Shown here: positions 17,358 through 26,686 of the stretch, piece by piece
Numbering within the stretch: the first letter of the stretch is position 1
Layout of the letters: each line of letters begins with the position of its first letter
Origin: Methylovorus glucosotrophus
Lineage (GTDB): Bacteria; Pseudomonadota; Gammaproteobacteria; Burkholderiales; Methylophilaceae
Assembly: GCF_009858335.1 (NCBI RefSeq)
Contig: NZ_VMSE01000001.1
Coordinates: 124,001 to 188,000, forward strand
Direction: 5' to 3'
DNA length: 64,000 nucleotides
Made by a program: the position numbers and the translations under genes
The notes under the pieces: model-generated
The model's input: the letters and a program-made list of their open reading frames with translations, nothing else
What the model was told of the DNA's origin: nothing
Databases searched by the model: none

Positions 17358-18596
17358 ATGACCTCTTCCACAGATTCTGCCCAATTTCCCCTGCTCAAGA
17401 CCCCTTCTTTCCTGAAATTGATGGCCTTCCGCCTTTCGGTGATTTTTTCTTACCAGATCGTGGCTGTGGTCGTGGGGTGGCATATTTACCAACTCACCCG
17501 CGATCCGCTGTCATTGGGCCTTATCGGGCTGGCCGAAGTGGTGCCCTATATCTGCACCGCCTTGTTCGCTGGCTACGCGGTAGACCATCACTCCCGGCGA
17601 TTTTTTGGCGCCATGGCCGGGGGCGTGCTGATGTTGAATGCCCTGACGCTGGCGGCGGTATCCGCAGGCTATCTGCCGGGGAATCCGACCTACTGGATTT
17701 ATGGTTCGATTGTATGTGTCGGGTTTGCCCGGGCGTTTATTGGCCCTTCCTTCAGCGCCTTGTTTGCCCTGGTAATTCCGCGTAGCGAATTTGGCCGTGC
17801 GGCCGGGGTGGGCAGTTCCATATTTCAGATCGGGCTGGTGATGGGCCCTGCCCTGGGTGGCATTCTGGTAGGCTGGACCACGGTCAGCGTGGCCTACCTG
17901 GTGTCTGCCGGATTCGCCGTGATGGCCGCGGTCGCTATCCTTAGCATACGGGTGGTTGAGCCACCCCCGGCCGAGAGCGTGCCGGTGTTTACCAGCATAG
18001 GACAAGGCTTGCGCTTTGTTTTTAGCAACCAGATTGTGCTGGGTGCCCAGGCGCTGGACATGTTCGCGGTGCTGTTTGGTGGCGCGGTCGCCATGCTGCC
18101 TGCGTTCATACATGATGTGTATCATCATGGCCCCGAAGGTCTGGGCATACTGCGGGCCGCACCTGCGGTCGGCGCGGTGATCATTGGTATCGTGCTGGCG
18201 CGTCACCCGCTGAATCGGCATGCGGGCAAATACCTGCTGATGGCAGTGGCTGGCTTTGGCGTCAGCATTATCCTGTTTGGCCTGACGGCGCATTTCTGGC
18301 TGGCCGCCTTTTTGCTGGCACTCTCGGGCGTCTTTGACGGGATTTCGGTAGTGCTGCGCACCACCATCATGCAGTTGATGACGCCGGATGCCATGCGTGG
18401 CCGCGTGTCTGCCATCAACGGCATCTTCATCGGCTCATCCAATGAGCTGGGGGCGTTTGAGTCCGGCGTCAGCGCACGGCTGATGGGGCTGGTGCCCTCG
18501 GTGATTTTTGGTGGCACCATGACCCTGGCAGTCGTCGCCGCCACGGCCCGCCTGGCGCCGCGGTTGCGCCGCTTGCACTTGCATGAACTGCATTAA
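17358..18596 (+). CDS. MFS transporter, EntS-like exporter family
   Basis: 412 residues with about 12 membrane segments. MFS marks include the loop-2/3 motif around YAVDHHSRRFFGAMAGG and GLVMGPALGGILVGWT. The overall pattern (FLKLMAFRLSVIFSYQIVAVVVGWHIYQLT) resembles the enterobactin exporter EntS and related drug/siderophore exporters. Substrate not determinable here; no siderophore synthesis gene is nearby. Divergent from the membrane GGDEF-EAL gene across a 177-bp gap. Confidence 0.85.
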   Translation: MTSSTDSAQFPLLKTPSFLKLMAFRLSVIFSYQIVAVVVGWHIYQLTRDPLSLGLIGLAEVVPYICTALFAGYAVDHHSRRFFGAMAGGVLMLNALTLAAVSAGYLPGNPTYWIYGSIVCVGFARAFIGPSFSALFALVIPRSEFGRAAGVGSSIFQIGLVMGPALGGILVGWTTVSVAYLVSAGFAVMAAVAILSIRVVEPPPAESVPVFTSIGQGLRFVFSNQIVLGAQALDMFAVLFGGAVAMLPAFIHDVYHHGPEGLGILRAAPAVGAVIIGIVLARHPLNRHAGKYLLMAVAGFGVSIILFGLTAHFWLAAFLLALSGVFDGISVVLRTTIMQLMTPDAMRGRVSAINGIFIGSSNELGAFESGVSARLMGLVPSVIFGGTMTLAVVAATARLAPRLRRLHLHELH

Positions 18597-18809
18597 TGCC
18601 TGCCGGACGCCTTCTTAGGCAAATAATTCTGGCAATACGCTAAAGAAATCAATTTGCTGGACGATATCAGCTTAGTTTGGCGGTTTGCTATCCGCAAATT
18701 CCAAATAAACTGCGAGTGCGCGGGAATCTTTTGATTTTCGTGTGCTCTTAATGGCGCTGAAACACAATTTCAGCCCGAGTATTAACCCGATATCCCACAA
18801 GGAATTGAC

Positions 18810-18989
18810 ATGCATGCCGCAAGTTTTGACTATCTGATCCCCGCTCCTGCGTTTCAGCCGGAGTATCTGAATGTGTTGGAAATCCCCGACCGCTTCACGC
18901 AAACCACGCTGTATAAAACCCAGCAACGCGAGCTTGAGCTACGCCGCGAAATCGTCAAGATGACGCTAGCCAGCGGCGATTGCGTCTGA
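18810..18989 (+). CDS. small hypothetical protein, 59 residues
   Basis: Open frame ATG 18810 to TGA 18989 with an AAGGA ribosome binding site 6 nt before the ATG. The protein begins MHAASFDYLIPAPAFQPEYL and has a charged, helical C-terminal half (TLYKTQQRELELRREIVKM). No signal peptide or membrane segment; no family recognised. The good start context and lack of a competing frame make it a credible gene. The 213 bp before it (18597-18809) hold no other gene I can support. Confidence 0.65.
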   Translation: MHAASFDYLIPAPAFQPEYLNVLEIPDRFTQTTLYKTQQRELELRREIVKMTLASGDCV

Positions 18990-19074
18990 CATTGCTGGCG
19001 CCTGGCGCCGAATGCAGCTGAGGTTTTGGCTTTTCCGCATTAAGCTCCCGGCGCATCTCTGACACCTCTGCTAT

Positions 19075-19971
19075 TTAATTCATGCTGTCCATGGCAGGGC
19101 TGTTTTCGCCCCGCATCTGGCCCGCCGAAATGGTCAGGTGAGGATAAGGAATCTCGATACCGACATCATCGAAAGCGTGCTTCAGGCGCTTCAGGTATTC
19201 GCGACGCACGGTCCATTGCTCCAATGGCAACACCTTGAAACGGCATTTGATGATCACTGCTGAATCATCCCAGCGATCCACCCCGGCCATCTCCAGATCA
19301 TCCAGTATTTTCTGATTAAAGTCTGGGTCCGCTTTCAGATCATGTGCGACTTCGCGCATCAGCGTCATCACGGTTTCCACGTTTTCGCGGAAAGCCACGC
19401 GCACATCAATCACGGAAAAAGCAAAGGTGCGGCTCATATTGGTCACGGTGGAAATAACGCCGTTGGGAATGAAATGCACATTGCCATCATAGTCGCGCAG
19501 TTTGATGTAGCGTAGCGTCACTTCTTCCACAAAGCCGCTTTTACCGCCGGCATCCACCACATCCCCCTGCCTGATCTGGTTTTCCAGCAGCAGGAAAAAG
19601 CCGGTGAAATAATCCTTGATCAGACTCTGTGCGCCAAAGCCGACTGCCACACCTACCACCCCTGCTGCCGCCAGAATAGGCGCAATGGATACGCCCAGCT
19701 CGTTCAGTATCTCCATGATGGTGATCACGGAAATCAGCACGGTGGCAATGTAGCGGAACACGCGCCCCAGGGTTTGCACGCGCTTGATCTCTTCCGGGTT
19801 GTCCTGCGCATGCGTGAGCAGGTGCGTTTTCAGTGCCAGCAGCATGCGGTTGAAGACGCGCATCGCCAGCCAGGCGATAGCCAGTATCAGGACAATCTTG
19901 AGAAATACCTTGGCGATCTCCCAGAATTTCTGAAAGTCTTCAATGCCAAGCTGAATGAGATAGTGTTCCAT
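19075..19971 (-). CDS. small-conductance mechanosensitive channel (MscS family)
   Basis: 298 residues from ATG 19971, which has a strong AGGAGA ribosome binding site; an open extension to 20205 lacks one. Three membrane segments (VFLKIVLILAIAWLAMRVF; YIATVLISVITIMEILNEL; ILAAAGVVGVAVGFGAQSLI). The pore helix is followed by the conserved KDYFTGFFLLLENQIRQGD and GFVEEVTLRYIKLRDYDG beta domain. MscS opens on hypo-osmotic shock to release solutes. It lies 76 bp after the amylosucrase gene at the end of the sucrose operon, which fits an osmotic role. Confidence 0.93.
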   Translation of the reverse strand: MEHYLIQLGIEDFQKFWEIAKVFLKIVLILAIAWLAMRVFNRMLLALKTHLLTHAQDNPEEIKRVQTLGRVFRYIATVLISVITIMEILNELGVSIAPILAAAGVVGVAVGFGAQSLIKDYFTGFFLLLENQIRQGDVVDAGGKSGFVEEVTLRYIKLRDYDGNVHFIPNGVISTVTNMSRTFAFSVIDVRVAFRENVETVMTLMREVAHDLKADPDFNQKILDDLEMAGVDRWDDSAVIIKCRFKVLPLEQWTVRREYLKRLKHAFDDVGIEIPYPHLTISAGQMRGENSPAMDSMN

Positions 19972-20047
19972 GGTGTCTCCTGTTGCATGTGTTGGCGGGC
20001 GATGATCAGCATGGTGTGCCATCATCAGGCCTGCCGGGCGGTGTGGT

Positions 20048-22000
20048 TCAGGTCTTGAACCAGCACGCGGTGAGTGGCGGGATGAGCAAACTGTCTTCAG
20101 CGCATGCATAGCTATCTGCCGAGATCGTCTCTTGCACGGTGCCGTGGGTGAAAAAACCGGCGCGCCGCAGTTGCTCCAGCGGCATGGCTTGGGCGTTATG
20201 GTCAAAGTTGTTGACCACCAGCACGCGGGCCTGGCTGTTCAGCGGGTCAAAGCGCGAATACACCAGAAGATGCGGGTTTTCCAGCTCAAACAGCTCGCGA
20301 TTGTTCAGATCGGCCAGCGCGGGTAGTTCCTTGCGCAGCGCAATCAACTTTTTCAATCCATTGAAAATCCGATATTCCACCGTGCCCGGCTGCTGGCGCA
20401 GTTCAGCCTTTTCCCAGTTCATGCGGGGCCGGTGTACCCAGCGGCTGTCGTTGTATTTGAGTTCGTCTTCCAGATACGAGGTATCGTTGAGCGTGCCCAG
20501 TGGGTCCGCGTAATACAGCAGGGGAATGCCGCCGAAAGACAGGATGATGCTATGCAACAGCAATATGGTGCGTATGCTGGTATCAATCGCGGTCTCGTCC
20601 TGGCGGTTCAGCGCGGTTTCCAGCCCGGCCAGGGAGGCAAGCGAGCCGGAAATGCGGGCATCGCCGGTTTTATCGTTACGGCCAAAGGCGACGCCGCGGG
20701 CGATGGAGTCGTCCCGGTTGCCGGTGTAATAATCGATCAGGAATTGCCGATGGGCCCAGGGTTCATAGCCTGCCTGGCGGATATCGTTATCATCAAAGCC
20801 CAGGCCGATGTCGTCATGGCAGCGCAGATAGTTAAGCCAGGTAGCGCGTTCCAGCTTGTTGGGAATATTGCGTATGCCCTTGTTGAGCAGCGAGGCCTTT
20901 TTGGTGGCAACGCCTTCCCACAGTAGCGCCATGAGGGTGGCGTTATAGGCAATCTCGCATTCCTTGGCATTGATGGCATCTTCGCCAAAGTACTTGATGA
21001 CTTCGGGTGGCGCCACAATCGCTTCCGCAATAAACAAAACGCCGGGGGCGGTTACCTGGCAGCAATCCTTCATCAATTGCAGTATCAGGTGGGCCTCGCG
21101 CTCATTCTGGCAACTGCTGCCGATTTTTTTCCATAGGAAGGCCACGGCATCCAGCCGCAAAATATCCACGCCGTGATTGGCCCAGTACAGAATGATGTCG
21201 ATCATCTCGATCAGCACCGCCGGGTTGCGGTAGTTCAGATCCCACTGGAACTGGTTGAATACCGTCATCACCCATTTATTGGCTTCTGCATTCCAGGTGA
21301 AATTGCCCGGCGCCGTTTCCGGGAAGACCTCCAGCATGGATTCTTCATATAAATCCGGCAACTCGCGGTTGTCGAACATGTAGTAGTAATCCTGGTATTT
21401 GGGGTCGCCCTGCCGTGCCTTGATCGCCCACTCGTGCTCGTCCGAGGTGTGGTTGACCACCACATCCAGCGCCAGCAGCATGTCACGCTTTTTCAGGTTG
21501 CTGATCAGGGCATCGAGATCGGCCAGCGTGCCATAGCGCGGATCCAGCTGGCGGAAATCGCGCACGGCATACCCGCCATCGCTCTTGCCTTGAGGGCAAT
21601 CCATGATGGGCATGATGTGCAGCAGGTTGATACCGAGGTCCTGCAGGAAATGCAGATGACGCTGTACGCCCTGCAGATCACCGGCGAATTCCTGACAATA
21701 CATGGCGAAGCCCACCCATTTCTGGCTCAGGAACCAGGTATGGTCTTTTTCCCGCGCCAGATCCTGCTCGCGCAGATGCGGCGCACGATTCAGGTATTGC
21801 CGCGTAAGGGTTTCCACCAGCTTGCCCAATTGCTGTTTGTAATCCGGCCGTTCGCCATACAGGGTATGAAAAAGCGAATAAATGGCGTAAAAATTGGCGC
21901 CCAGCCGGATATAGAAATGCTGAAGATTGTGTTTCTTGATCTCGGGCTTCAGGCCGATCAGGATGTCATTCAGCAGGGAATGCGAGACCTGCTCATACAT
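20048..22000 (-). CDS. ams: amylosucrase (GH13)
   Basis: 650 residues from ATG 22000, which overlaps the sucrose-phosphate synthase stop by 8 bp. GH13 regions are visible: DVVVNHTSDEHEW (region I), ILRLDAVAFLWKKIG with the nucleophile Asp (region II), LFIAEAIV with the acid/base Glu (region III), and YLRCHDDIGLGFDDND (region IV). The N-terminal helical domain and the segments YYYMFDNRELP and FTWNAEANKWV are those of amylosucrases, which transfer glucose from sucrose to alpha-glucan or hydrolyse it. In methylotroph sucrose clusters this enzyme is thought to link sucrose and glycogen pools. Confidence 0.93.
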   Translation of the reverse strand: MYEQVSHSLLNDILIGLKPEIKKHNLQHFYIRLGANFYAIYSLFHTLYGERPDYKQQLGKLVETLTRQYLNRAPHLREQDLAREKDHTWFLSQKWVGFAMYCQEFAGDLQGVQRHLHFLQDLGINLLHIMPIMDCPQGKSDGGYAVRDFRQLDPRYGTLADLDALISNLKKRDMLLALDVVVNHTSDEHEWAIKARQGDPKYQDYYYMFDNRELPDLYEESMLEVFPETAPGNFTWNAEANKWVMTVFNQFQWDLNYRNPAVLIEMIDIILYWANHGVDILRLDAVAFLWKKIGSSCQNEREAHLILQLMKDCCQVTAPGVLFIAEAIVAPPEVIKYFGEDAINAKECEIAYNATLMALLWEGVATKKASLLNKGIRNIPNKLERATWLNYLRCHDDIGLGFDDNDIRQAGYEPWAHRQFLIDYYTGNRDDSIARGVAFGRNDKTGDARISGSLASLAGLETALNRQDETAIDTSIRTILLLHSIILSFGGIPLLYYADPLGTLNDTSYLEDELKYNDSRWVHRPRMNWEKAELRQQPGTVEYRIFNGLKKLIALRKELPALADLNNRELFELENPHLLVYSRFDPLNSQARVLVVNNFDHNAQAMPLEQLRRAGFFTHGTVQETISADSYACAEDSLLIPPLTACWFKT

Positions 22001-24200
22001 GCGGCACCTCGCTCTCTTCCGCATCCGGGATTTGCGGGGCTGTGCTGATGGGGATGCCCAGCAGACCATAATGACTCAGCCCTTCCAGTATGCCGGCGGC
22101 AAAATGCCTTGAGGCAAAATACACGCTGTGCATGCCTTTCAACGTCTGCAATTCGGGGCTGTAATTGCCGACGACGATGGCCTGGGTATTGCCGACCAGC
22201 ATCTCCTGATCATTGCCGGAGTCGCCAGCCACCAGGAAGTTTTCCAGCGGCAAGCCCCACTTGTAGGCCAGATAGCGGATGGCATGCCCTTTGGAGGCGC
22301 GAATAGGCAAAATGTCGAGAAACTCCTGATGCGAATAGATTAACTGAGCCCGTAACTTGCGCTCGCCCAGCAGGCGGTACAGCTCCTTGATGGTCGGCAT
22401 GCGTTCGGGGTCTACGATATAACTCAGCTTGAATTCGCGCTGGTTTTCCGGCGCTTGCAAGGTGAGCCCGGGGATGCCGGTGAGGGCTTGTTGCAGATCA
22501 TCGCGGCGCCACATATGCCGAATATGGTTGGCCCAGCCCATATCCGGAATCAGTTTGGCGCCATAATGAATCTCGCTGCCAACCGAGGTAATCAGGATTT
22601 CCGGCTGCGGCACCTGCCATTTTTTCAGGATGGCAATCGCGCTTTCCACTGGCCGTCCGGTCGCAATGCCAAACGCCAGCTTGCCCTTGTTGCGGCTCAA
22701 CCACTGCATCAGCTGTTGCAGAGAAGCGCGTTCGCCCAGCAGGGTGTTATCGATATCGCTGATGAGGGTGCGCTCGACCAAGGGCATTTGCGATTTGCCA
22801 GAATCCAGCAGCAGCGCGTGATGACGGCGCACACCTTTACGGTTGCGGCGCAGTACCTGCCGTATCTCCTTCATGTACTTGGCAACATGCGCATCCCAGC
22901 TGTAATGGCGTTTGACGCCGAGCAGGCCGTTGGCCGACCAGGCGCGCCATTGCTTGCGGTCTGCCAGTGCGGTGGTCAGCGCCTGGCCTATCGCCTCGCA
23001 TTCCAGGGTATTGGCCAAGAGGCCATTGCGGCAATTGCGCACGATATCGCGCGGGCCACCGTCATCCGGTGCCACAAAGGGCAGGCCACTGGCGGCGGCT
23101 TCAATCAGGGTCAGGCCAAATGGCTCGGTCAGGGCAGAGTTCACAAATACACCGCGTCTTCTGGCGGCCAGCCGGTAAAGCTCGGGAATCGCATCCTGCG
23201 ATATCTGCTTGGGAATGGCGACCTTGCCCCACAGGTCATACTTGTCGATATCCAGCAGCAGGTTCTGCATCACCTGTTGCTGCGACTCTTCCATGGCGCG
23301 TATATCTTCGCGCGTGCCGGCGACGATGACCAGATTGGCCCTTTCCTGCAGTTCCTGTGATTGCCCGTAGGCATTCACCAGGCCTTTTAGGTTCTTGCGC
23401 AGGTCGGGGCGGCAGATGGCAAGGATGATGGGCTTGTCCGGGTCGCTGAGAAAACGGTCTATCTGTTGCTGCGGGTCAGATTGAATCTTGCGCCTGCCCG
23501 GGGGTGAGAAGCGTTTGGTGTCGGTGCCCGGCGGAATCACCACAAAGCGTTGCTGGTCAACGTTGTGATAAATGCCGTACTGCGAGTCGATCTCCTGACG
23601 CGTGCTGGTCACTACAAACGCGGCGTGCTTGAGAATGTCTTCTTCCACCGCAATGCGGCGCTCCAGATTGAACTGGCGTTCAATGGCATGCTGCTTGCGG
23701 CCACTTGCCAGCAGGCGCTCACGCTTGGTGCGGCCCAGTGAATGACCGGTATGCACCTGGGGAATCCCCAGCAGCAGTGACAATTGCTGGCCGACATAGC
23801 CGGCATCGGCATAGTGGGTATGGATCAGATCAGGCAGGCGGCCCTGTTGCCGCAGATAATGCAGGCAACGATCCACCAGCTCATCCAGATAAGGCCACAT
23901 CAGCTCCTTACGCAGATAGCGCTTGGGGCCAAAGGGCAGGCGGATAATGCGGGCGCCTGCCGATAGTACTTCTTCCGGCTGGGCATATTCGGGCGAGACC
24001 GCAGGGTCAAGGATGGCACGGGTCAGCAGATCGACCTTGCCGATCTCGGGGTGCGCAGCAAGCGTGCGCGACAGCTCCACCACATAGGTGATCTGGCCAC
24101 CGGTATCCGCATCGCGGCCCAGCTCCAGGTCGTAACCCCGGATCAAGCCATGCAGGCTGATCATCAATACATACAGCGGGCTATCGCTGGCGGTGATCAT
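21993..24200 (-). CDS. sucrose-phosphate synthase fused to a sucrose-phosphatase domain
   Basis: 735 residues. The N-terminal GT4 part (about residues 1-460) shows SPS hallmarks: LHGLIRGYDLELGRDADTGG, HTHYADAGYVG, TGHSLGRTKRERLL and the donor-site E-X7-E in TEPFGLTLIEAAASG. The C-terminal HAD domain (about 480-735) shows DIDNTLLG, FGIATGR, SKGHAIRYL and GDSGNDQEM, the sucrose-6-phosphate phosphatase type. The product converts UDP-glucose and fructose 6-phosphate to sucrose. ATG 24200 shares ATGA with the fruK stop and has an AGGAG site; GTG 24209 lies too close to that site. Cytoplasmic. Confidence 0.94.
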   Translation of the reverse strand: MITASDSPLYVLMISLHGLIRGYDLELGRDADTGGQITYVVELSRTLAAHPEIGKVDLLTRAILDPAVSPEYAQPEEVLSAGARIIRLPFGPKRYLRKELMWPYLDELVDRCLHYLRQQGRLPDLIHTHYADAGYVGQQLSLLLGIPQVHTGHSLGRTKRERLLASGRKQHAIERQFNLERRIAVEEDILKHAAFVVTSTRQEIDSQYGIYHNVDQQRFVVIPPGTDTKRFSPPGRRKIQSDPQQQIDRFLSDPDKPIILAICRPDLRKNLKGLVNAYGQSQELQERANLVIVAGTREDIRAMEESQQQVMQNLLLDIDKYDLWGKVAIPKQISQDAIPELYRLAARRRGVFVNSALTEPFGLTLIEAAASGLPFVAPDDGGPRDIVRNCRNGLLANTLECEAIGQALTTALADRKQWRAWSANGLLGVKRHYSWDAHVAKYMKEIRQVLRRNRKGVRRHHALLLDSGKSQMPLVERTLISDIDNTLLGERASLQQLMQWLSRNKGKLAFGIATGRPVESAIAILKKWQVPQPEILITSVGSEIHYGAKLIPDMGWANHIRHMWRRDDLQQALTGIPGLTLQAPENQREFKLSYIVDPERMPTIKELYRLLGERKLRAQLIYSHQEFLDILPIRASKGHAIRYLAYKWGLPLENFLVAGDSGNDQEMLVGNTQAIVVGNYSPELQTLKGMHSVYFASRHFAAGILEGLSHYGLLGIPISTAPQIPDAEESEVPHV

Positions 24201-25126
24201 GATAGCCACTCCTGCACAAAGGGCTGGTAAAACCCGAGGTCATGCGGCGCAGCGCCACGGATGGCACAGAGCGCGCTGGCAAACTGGTTGGCGCGGGTGA
24301 GGGTGAGGCTGGCTTCCCATCCCTGCAGATGGCCCAGTATATAGACGGCGGCAAAGGCATCGCCCGCGCCTACCGTATCCTGCAAAGGCTGCGCCATGGC
24401 TTGTGGCCCGGTTTCCTGCAACTCACCGCTGGCATTCAATTGCCACGCGCCCTGCTCGCCGCGTGTGATCACCACCAGTTTGAGATTGAAGCGCTTGAGC
24501 ATCGCCATTGCCAGCTCAGGCAACGACTTTCCGGGCAGGCGCAGCAGCACTGCCAGCGCGCCCAGTTCGTCTTCATTCATCTTGACAATATCGGCACGCA
24601 ACAGCGAACGTCGCACCGTATGTTTGTCATACCAGGGCGCACGCAGGTTGAGATCAAGAAAGCGCGGGCTGCGGGCGTCGTTGAGAAAATTATCCAGGGC
24701 AAGGCGCGACTCCATATTGCGCTGGGCCAGCGTGCCAAAGTAGACCAGGTCAGGCTTGATGGACATGGTCAGCATGTGCGTCACACCCGCGTGGATATAG
24801 TCGTATGCCTGATACGGCAGGATTTCAAAGCGATGACCACCGGCATCCATATGCACAGTGACCTGGCCGGTGGGATATTGGGGATCGCACTGGATACCGG
24901 AGGTATCCATGCCGCGGGCGTTCATCTCGGCCAGCAATTCTTCGCGCAGGGCATCGTTTCCCGTGCGGGAAATCATCACGGGGTTAAGACCAAAGCCCTG
25001 CAGATGCCGCGCCACATTGAAAGGAGCGCCGCCGAGAATATGGCCATCAGGAAAAACATCGGCTAATACTTCGCCAAACAAGGCAACGCATGAGCCCATG
25101 TCTTTATGGTGAGGTTGTAATTGCAA
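24197..25126 (-). CDS. fruK: PfkB-family fructokinase of the sucrose cluster
   Basis: 309 residues. PfkB marks: FGEVLADVFPDGHILGGAPFNVARHL near the N-terminus and the anion hole/catalytic Asp in DTVGAGDAFAAVYILGHL. In methylotroph sucrose operons this kinase phosphorylates fructose released by amylosucrase so it can re-enter metabolism. Start: TTG 25126 has a good AAGGGA site 7 nt upstream, while the later ATG 25099 has none, so I chose TTG. It is the first gene of fruK-sps/spp-ams. Confidence 0.9.
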   Translation of the reverse strand: MQLQPHHKDMGSCVALFGEVLADVFPDGHILGGAPFNVARHLQGFGLNPVMISRTGNDALREELLAEMNARGMDTSGIQCDPQYPTGQVTVHMDAGGHRFEILPYQAYDYIHAGVTHMLTMSIKPDLVYFGTLAQRNMESRLALDNFLNDARSPRFLDLNLRAPWYDKHTVRRSLLRADIVKMNEDELGALAVLLRLPGKSLPELAMAMLKRFNLKLVVITRGEQGAWQLNASGELQETGPQAMAQPLQDTVGAGDAFAAVYILGHLQGWEASLTLTRANQFASALCAIRGAAPHDLGFYQPFVQEWLS

Positions 25127-25536
25127 TGGAGTTCCCTTTTGCTGTTGTTTTTAAAAGATAATCTACATTCAGCCACTCCTGACATGGTGGGATGGTCAGG
25201 GTGTTGTAAGTTTCCCCTGTTACCTTTTAGTAGGCTTTTGGGCGGCAAAGTTTCGATTTTTTTTAAAAGCAGGCAACACGAGCCCAAGCTCGCAAACGAA
25301 TATGGCGCCATCTGCCACCAAGTGATGATTACTTTTTTTAACATTACGCGATTACGCTTGATGTTAAGCTTATGGTCGTTCATGCAACCATCTCGGGTGG
25401 CATGGCTCCAATATGGCGATTTAGACCAGCATCAAGCTCACAAGAACCCGTGTTGATTAACAAACAGCCCTCTTCGCAACTGCCCACCTCTGCCGCGGCC
25501 GCTTTTTCCTGGGATAAACGTCCCAAGGGTGATCGC
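25127..25536. other. gene-less divergent promoter region
   Basis: 410 bp between the sucrose operon and the TonB-like gene. It is AT-rich near 25250-25270 and 25320-25370 and has a small CGAGC/GCTCG hairpin at 25279-25292. Open frames here have poor start context. I see no confident promoter hexamers, riboswitch or RNA gene. The TonB-like gene could start as early as GTG 25450. Confidence 0.5.
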
Positions 25537-26376
25537 ATGCTGCAGATTCGTATCAGCCGCAATACGCTGATCGCGATTGTGATTTCGCTGCTGATACACG
25601 CGATTCTGCTGTTTACTGTCATTATTCATCCCCTGGATTCGGGCCCGGAAGCGGAGCCTGCCGAATCCAGCCAGATTGTGATGCAGCTGGGCCCCAAGGC
25701 GGCGCCCAAAGCTGCGGAGACGCCGCAACCCAGTACGCAGGCCGAGCCTGAGCCCGCCCCGGCGCCTAAAGCGCCCCCGAAGGCTGTTAGCAAACCGGTA
25801 AGCAAGCCAAGCAAACCGACTTCGCCTCCCGTCATGGCGGCTCAGCCGCCTGCACGCGATCAAGCTCCCACTCCGCTGGATAGGCGCGTTCCACCCCAGC
25901 CTGCGCCGGAGCCGGATATGTCGCCTCCACCGACCGACATGATGAGCTACGTCAAACAGCAGCAGGACAGGCGACGTGCGCAGGGCGATCCTTCCATCCT
26001 GAATGAAGACGCCGCGGCCAAGGATCGTGGCCCCACAGCGGACGAGATTCGCGAGGCCAATATTCAGCGCAACCTGAAGGAAGCCGGCGGCGGTGTGTTC
26101 CAGATTACCCAGATGAGCTCACGCGGAGCCAAATTTGTATTCCGCGGCTGGCGCTACTTCAGCAACCCCCGCACCGAATATATCGAGGTGGAAGCTCCAC
26201 CTGATGGCGATATCCGCCGGGCGGTGGTCAAACGGATGATCGAGATTATCCGGCGTGATTACAAAGGGGATTTTACCTGGGAGTCCAAGCGTCTCGGGCG
26301 GGTGGTGACTTTGTCTGCACGTCCCCAAGACAATGATGGCCTGGAAGATTTCCTGATCAAAGATTTCCAGTGGTAG
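25537..26376 (+). CDS. TonB-like protein: one membrane anchor, proline-rich periplasmic spacer, C-terminal domain
   Basis: 279 residues from ATG 25537, which has AAGGG 7 nt upstream; in-frame GTG 25450 could extend it. A single N-terminal membrane helix (LIAIVISLLIHAILLFTVII) is followed by a long Pro/Ala/Lys-rich stretch (about residues 40-125) and a folded C-terminal region (GAKFVFRGWRYF, YIEVEAPPDGDIRRAVVKRM). The layout is that of TonB/TolA-type energy transducers, but the C-terminus lacks the usual TonB YP motif, so the partner is unknown. Single gene. Confidence 0.7.
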   Translation: MLQIRISRNTLIAIVISLLIHAILLFTVIIHPLDSGPEAEPAESSQIVMQLGPKAAPKAAETPQPSTQAEPEPAPAPKAPPKAVSKPVSKPSKPTSPPVMAAQPPARDQAPTPLDRRVPPQPAPEPDMSPPPTDMMSYVKQQQDRRRAQGDPSILNEDAAAKDRGPTADEIREANIQRNLKEAGGGVFQITQMSSRGAKFVFRGWRYFSNPRTEYIEVEAPPDGDIRRAVVKRMIEIIRRDYKGDFTWESKRLGRVVTLSARPQDNDGLEDFLIKDFQW

Positions 26377-26686
26377 CCCGCGGCAGAGCCCTGATCTGGG
26401 GCGCCCTGCTATTCATCGTTCATAATCCTTGAATCAGATGCGAACCATTTTTAATGATGAGACTCCCTTATGTTGGGGAATCACTTTTTAGTGAAGCATC
26501 ATCAATAAAAAAACGGGAAGACAGCAGAGTTAGGCTCTGCAAGTGCTTAGCCTGGCGGGCTGGTCAATACAGGCTTTTTTGCATGCAATGGGATCCTTCA
26601 CCGATAAAATGCGGCCCCGCTTACCGCACTGTAGCTGATTTTCAATGCAGTGATGTTCAATAACAATCTTCACAAAAAACTGCGCT
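26377..26686. other. gene-less stretch before the YbaL-type antiporter
   Basis: 310 bp without a supportable gene. It holds a GCAGAG/CTCTGC hairpin near 26523-26540 and the weak terminator-like hairpin at 26549-26580. No known riboswitch signature is recognised. Confidence 0.5.
26549..26580 (+). terminator. weak terminator-like hairpin in the leader of the antiporter gene
   Basis: AGCCTG (26549-26554) pairs with CAGGCT (26570-26575) and is followed by TTTTT. The stem is only 6 bp with a 15-nt loop. It could end the TonB-like transcript or act in the leader of the antiporter 107 bp downstream. Confidence 0.4.

Noticed and set aside
22455..23360. 301-codon plus-strand open frame
   Set aside because: Antisense shadow of the sucrose-phosphate synthase gene.
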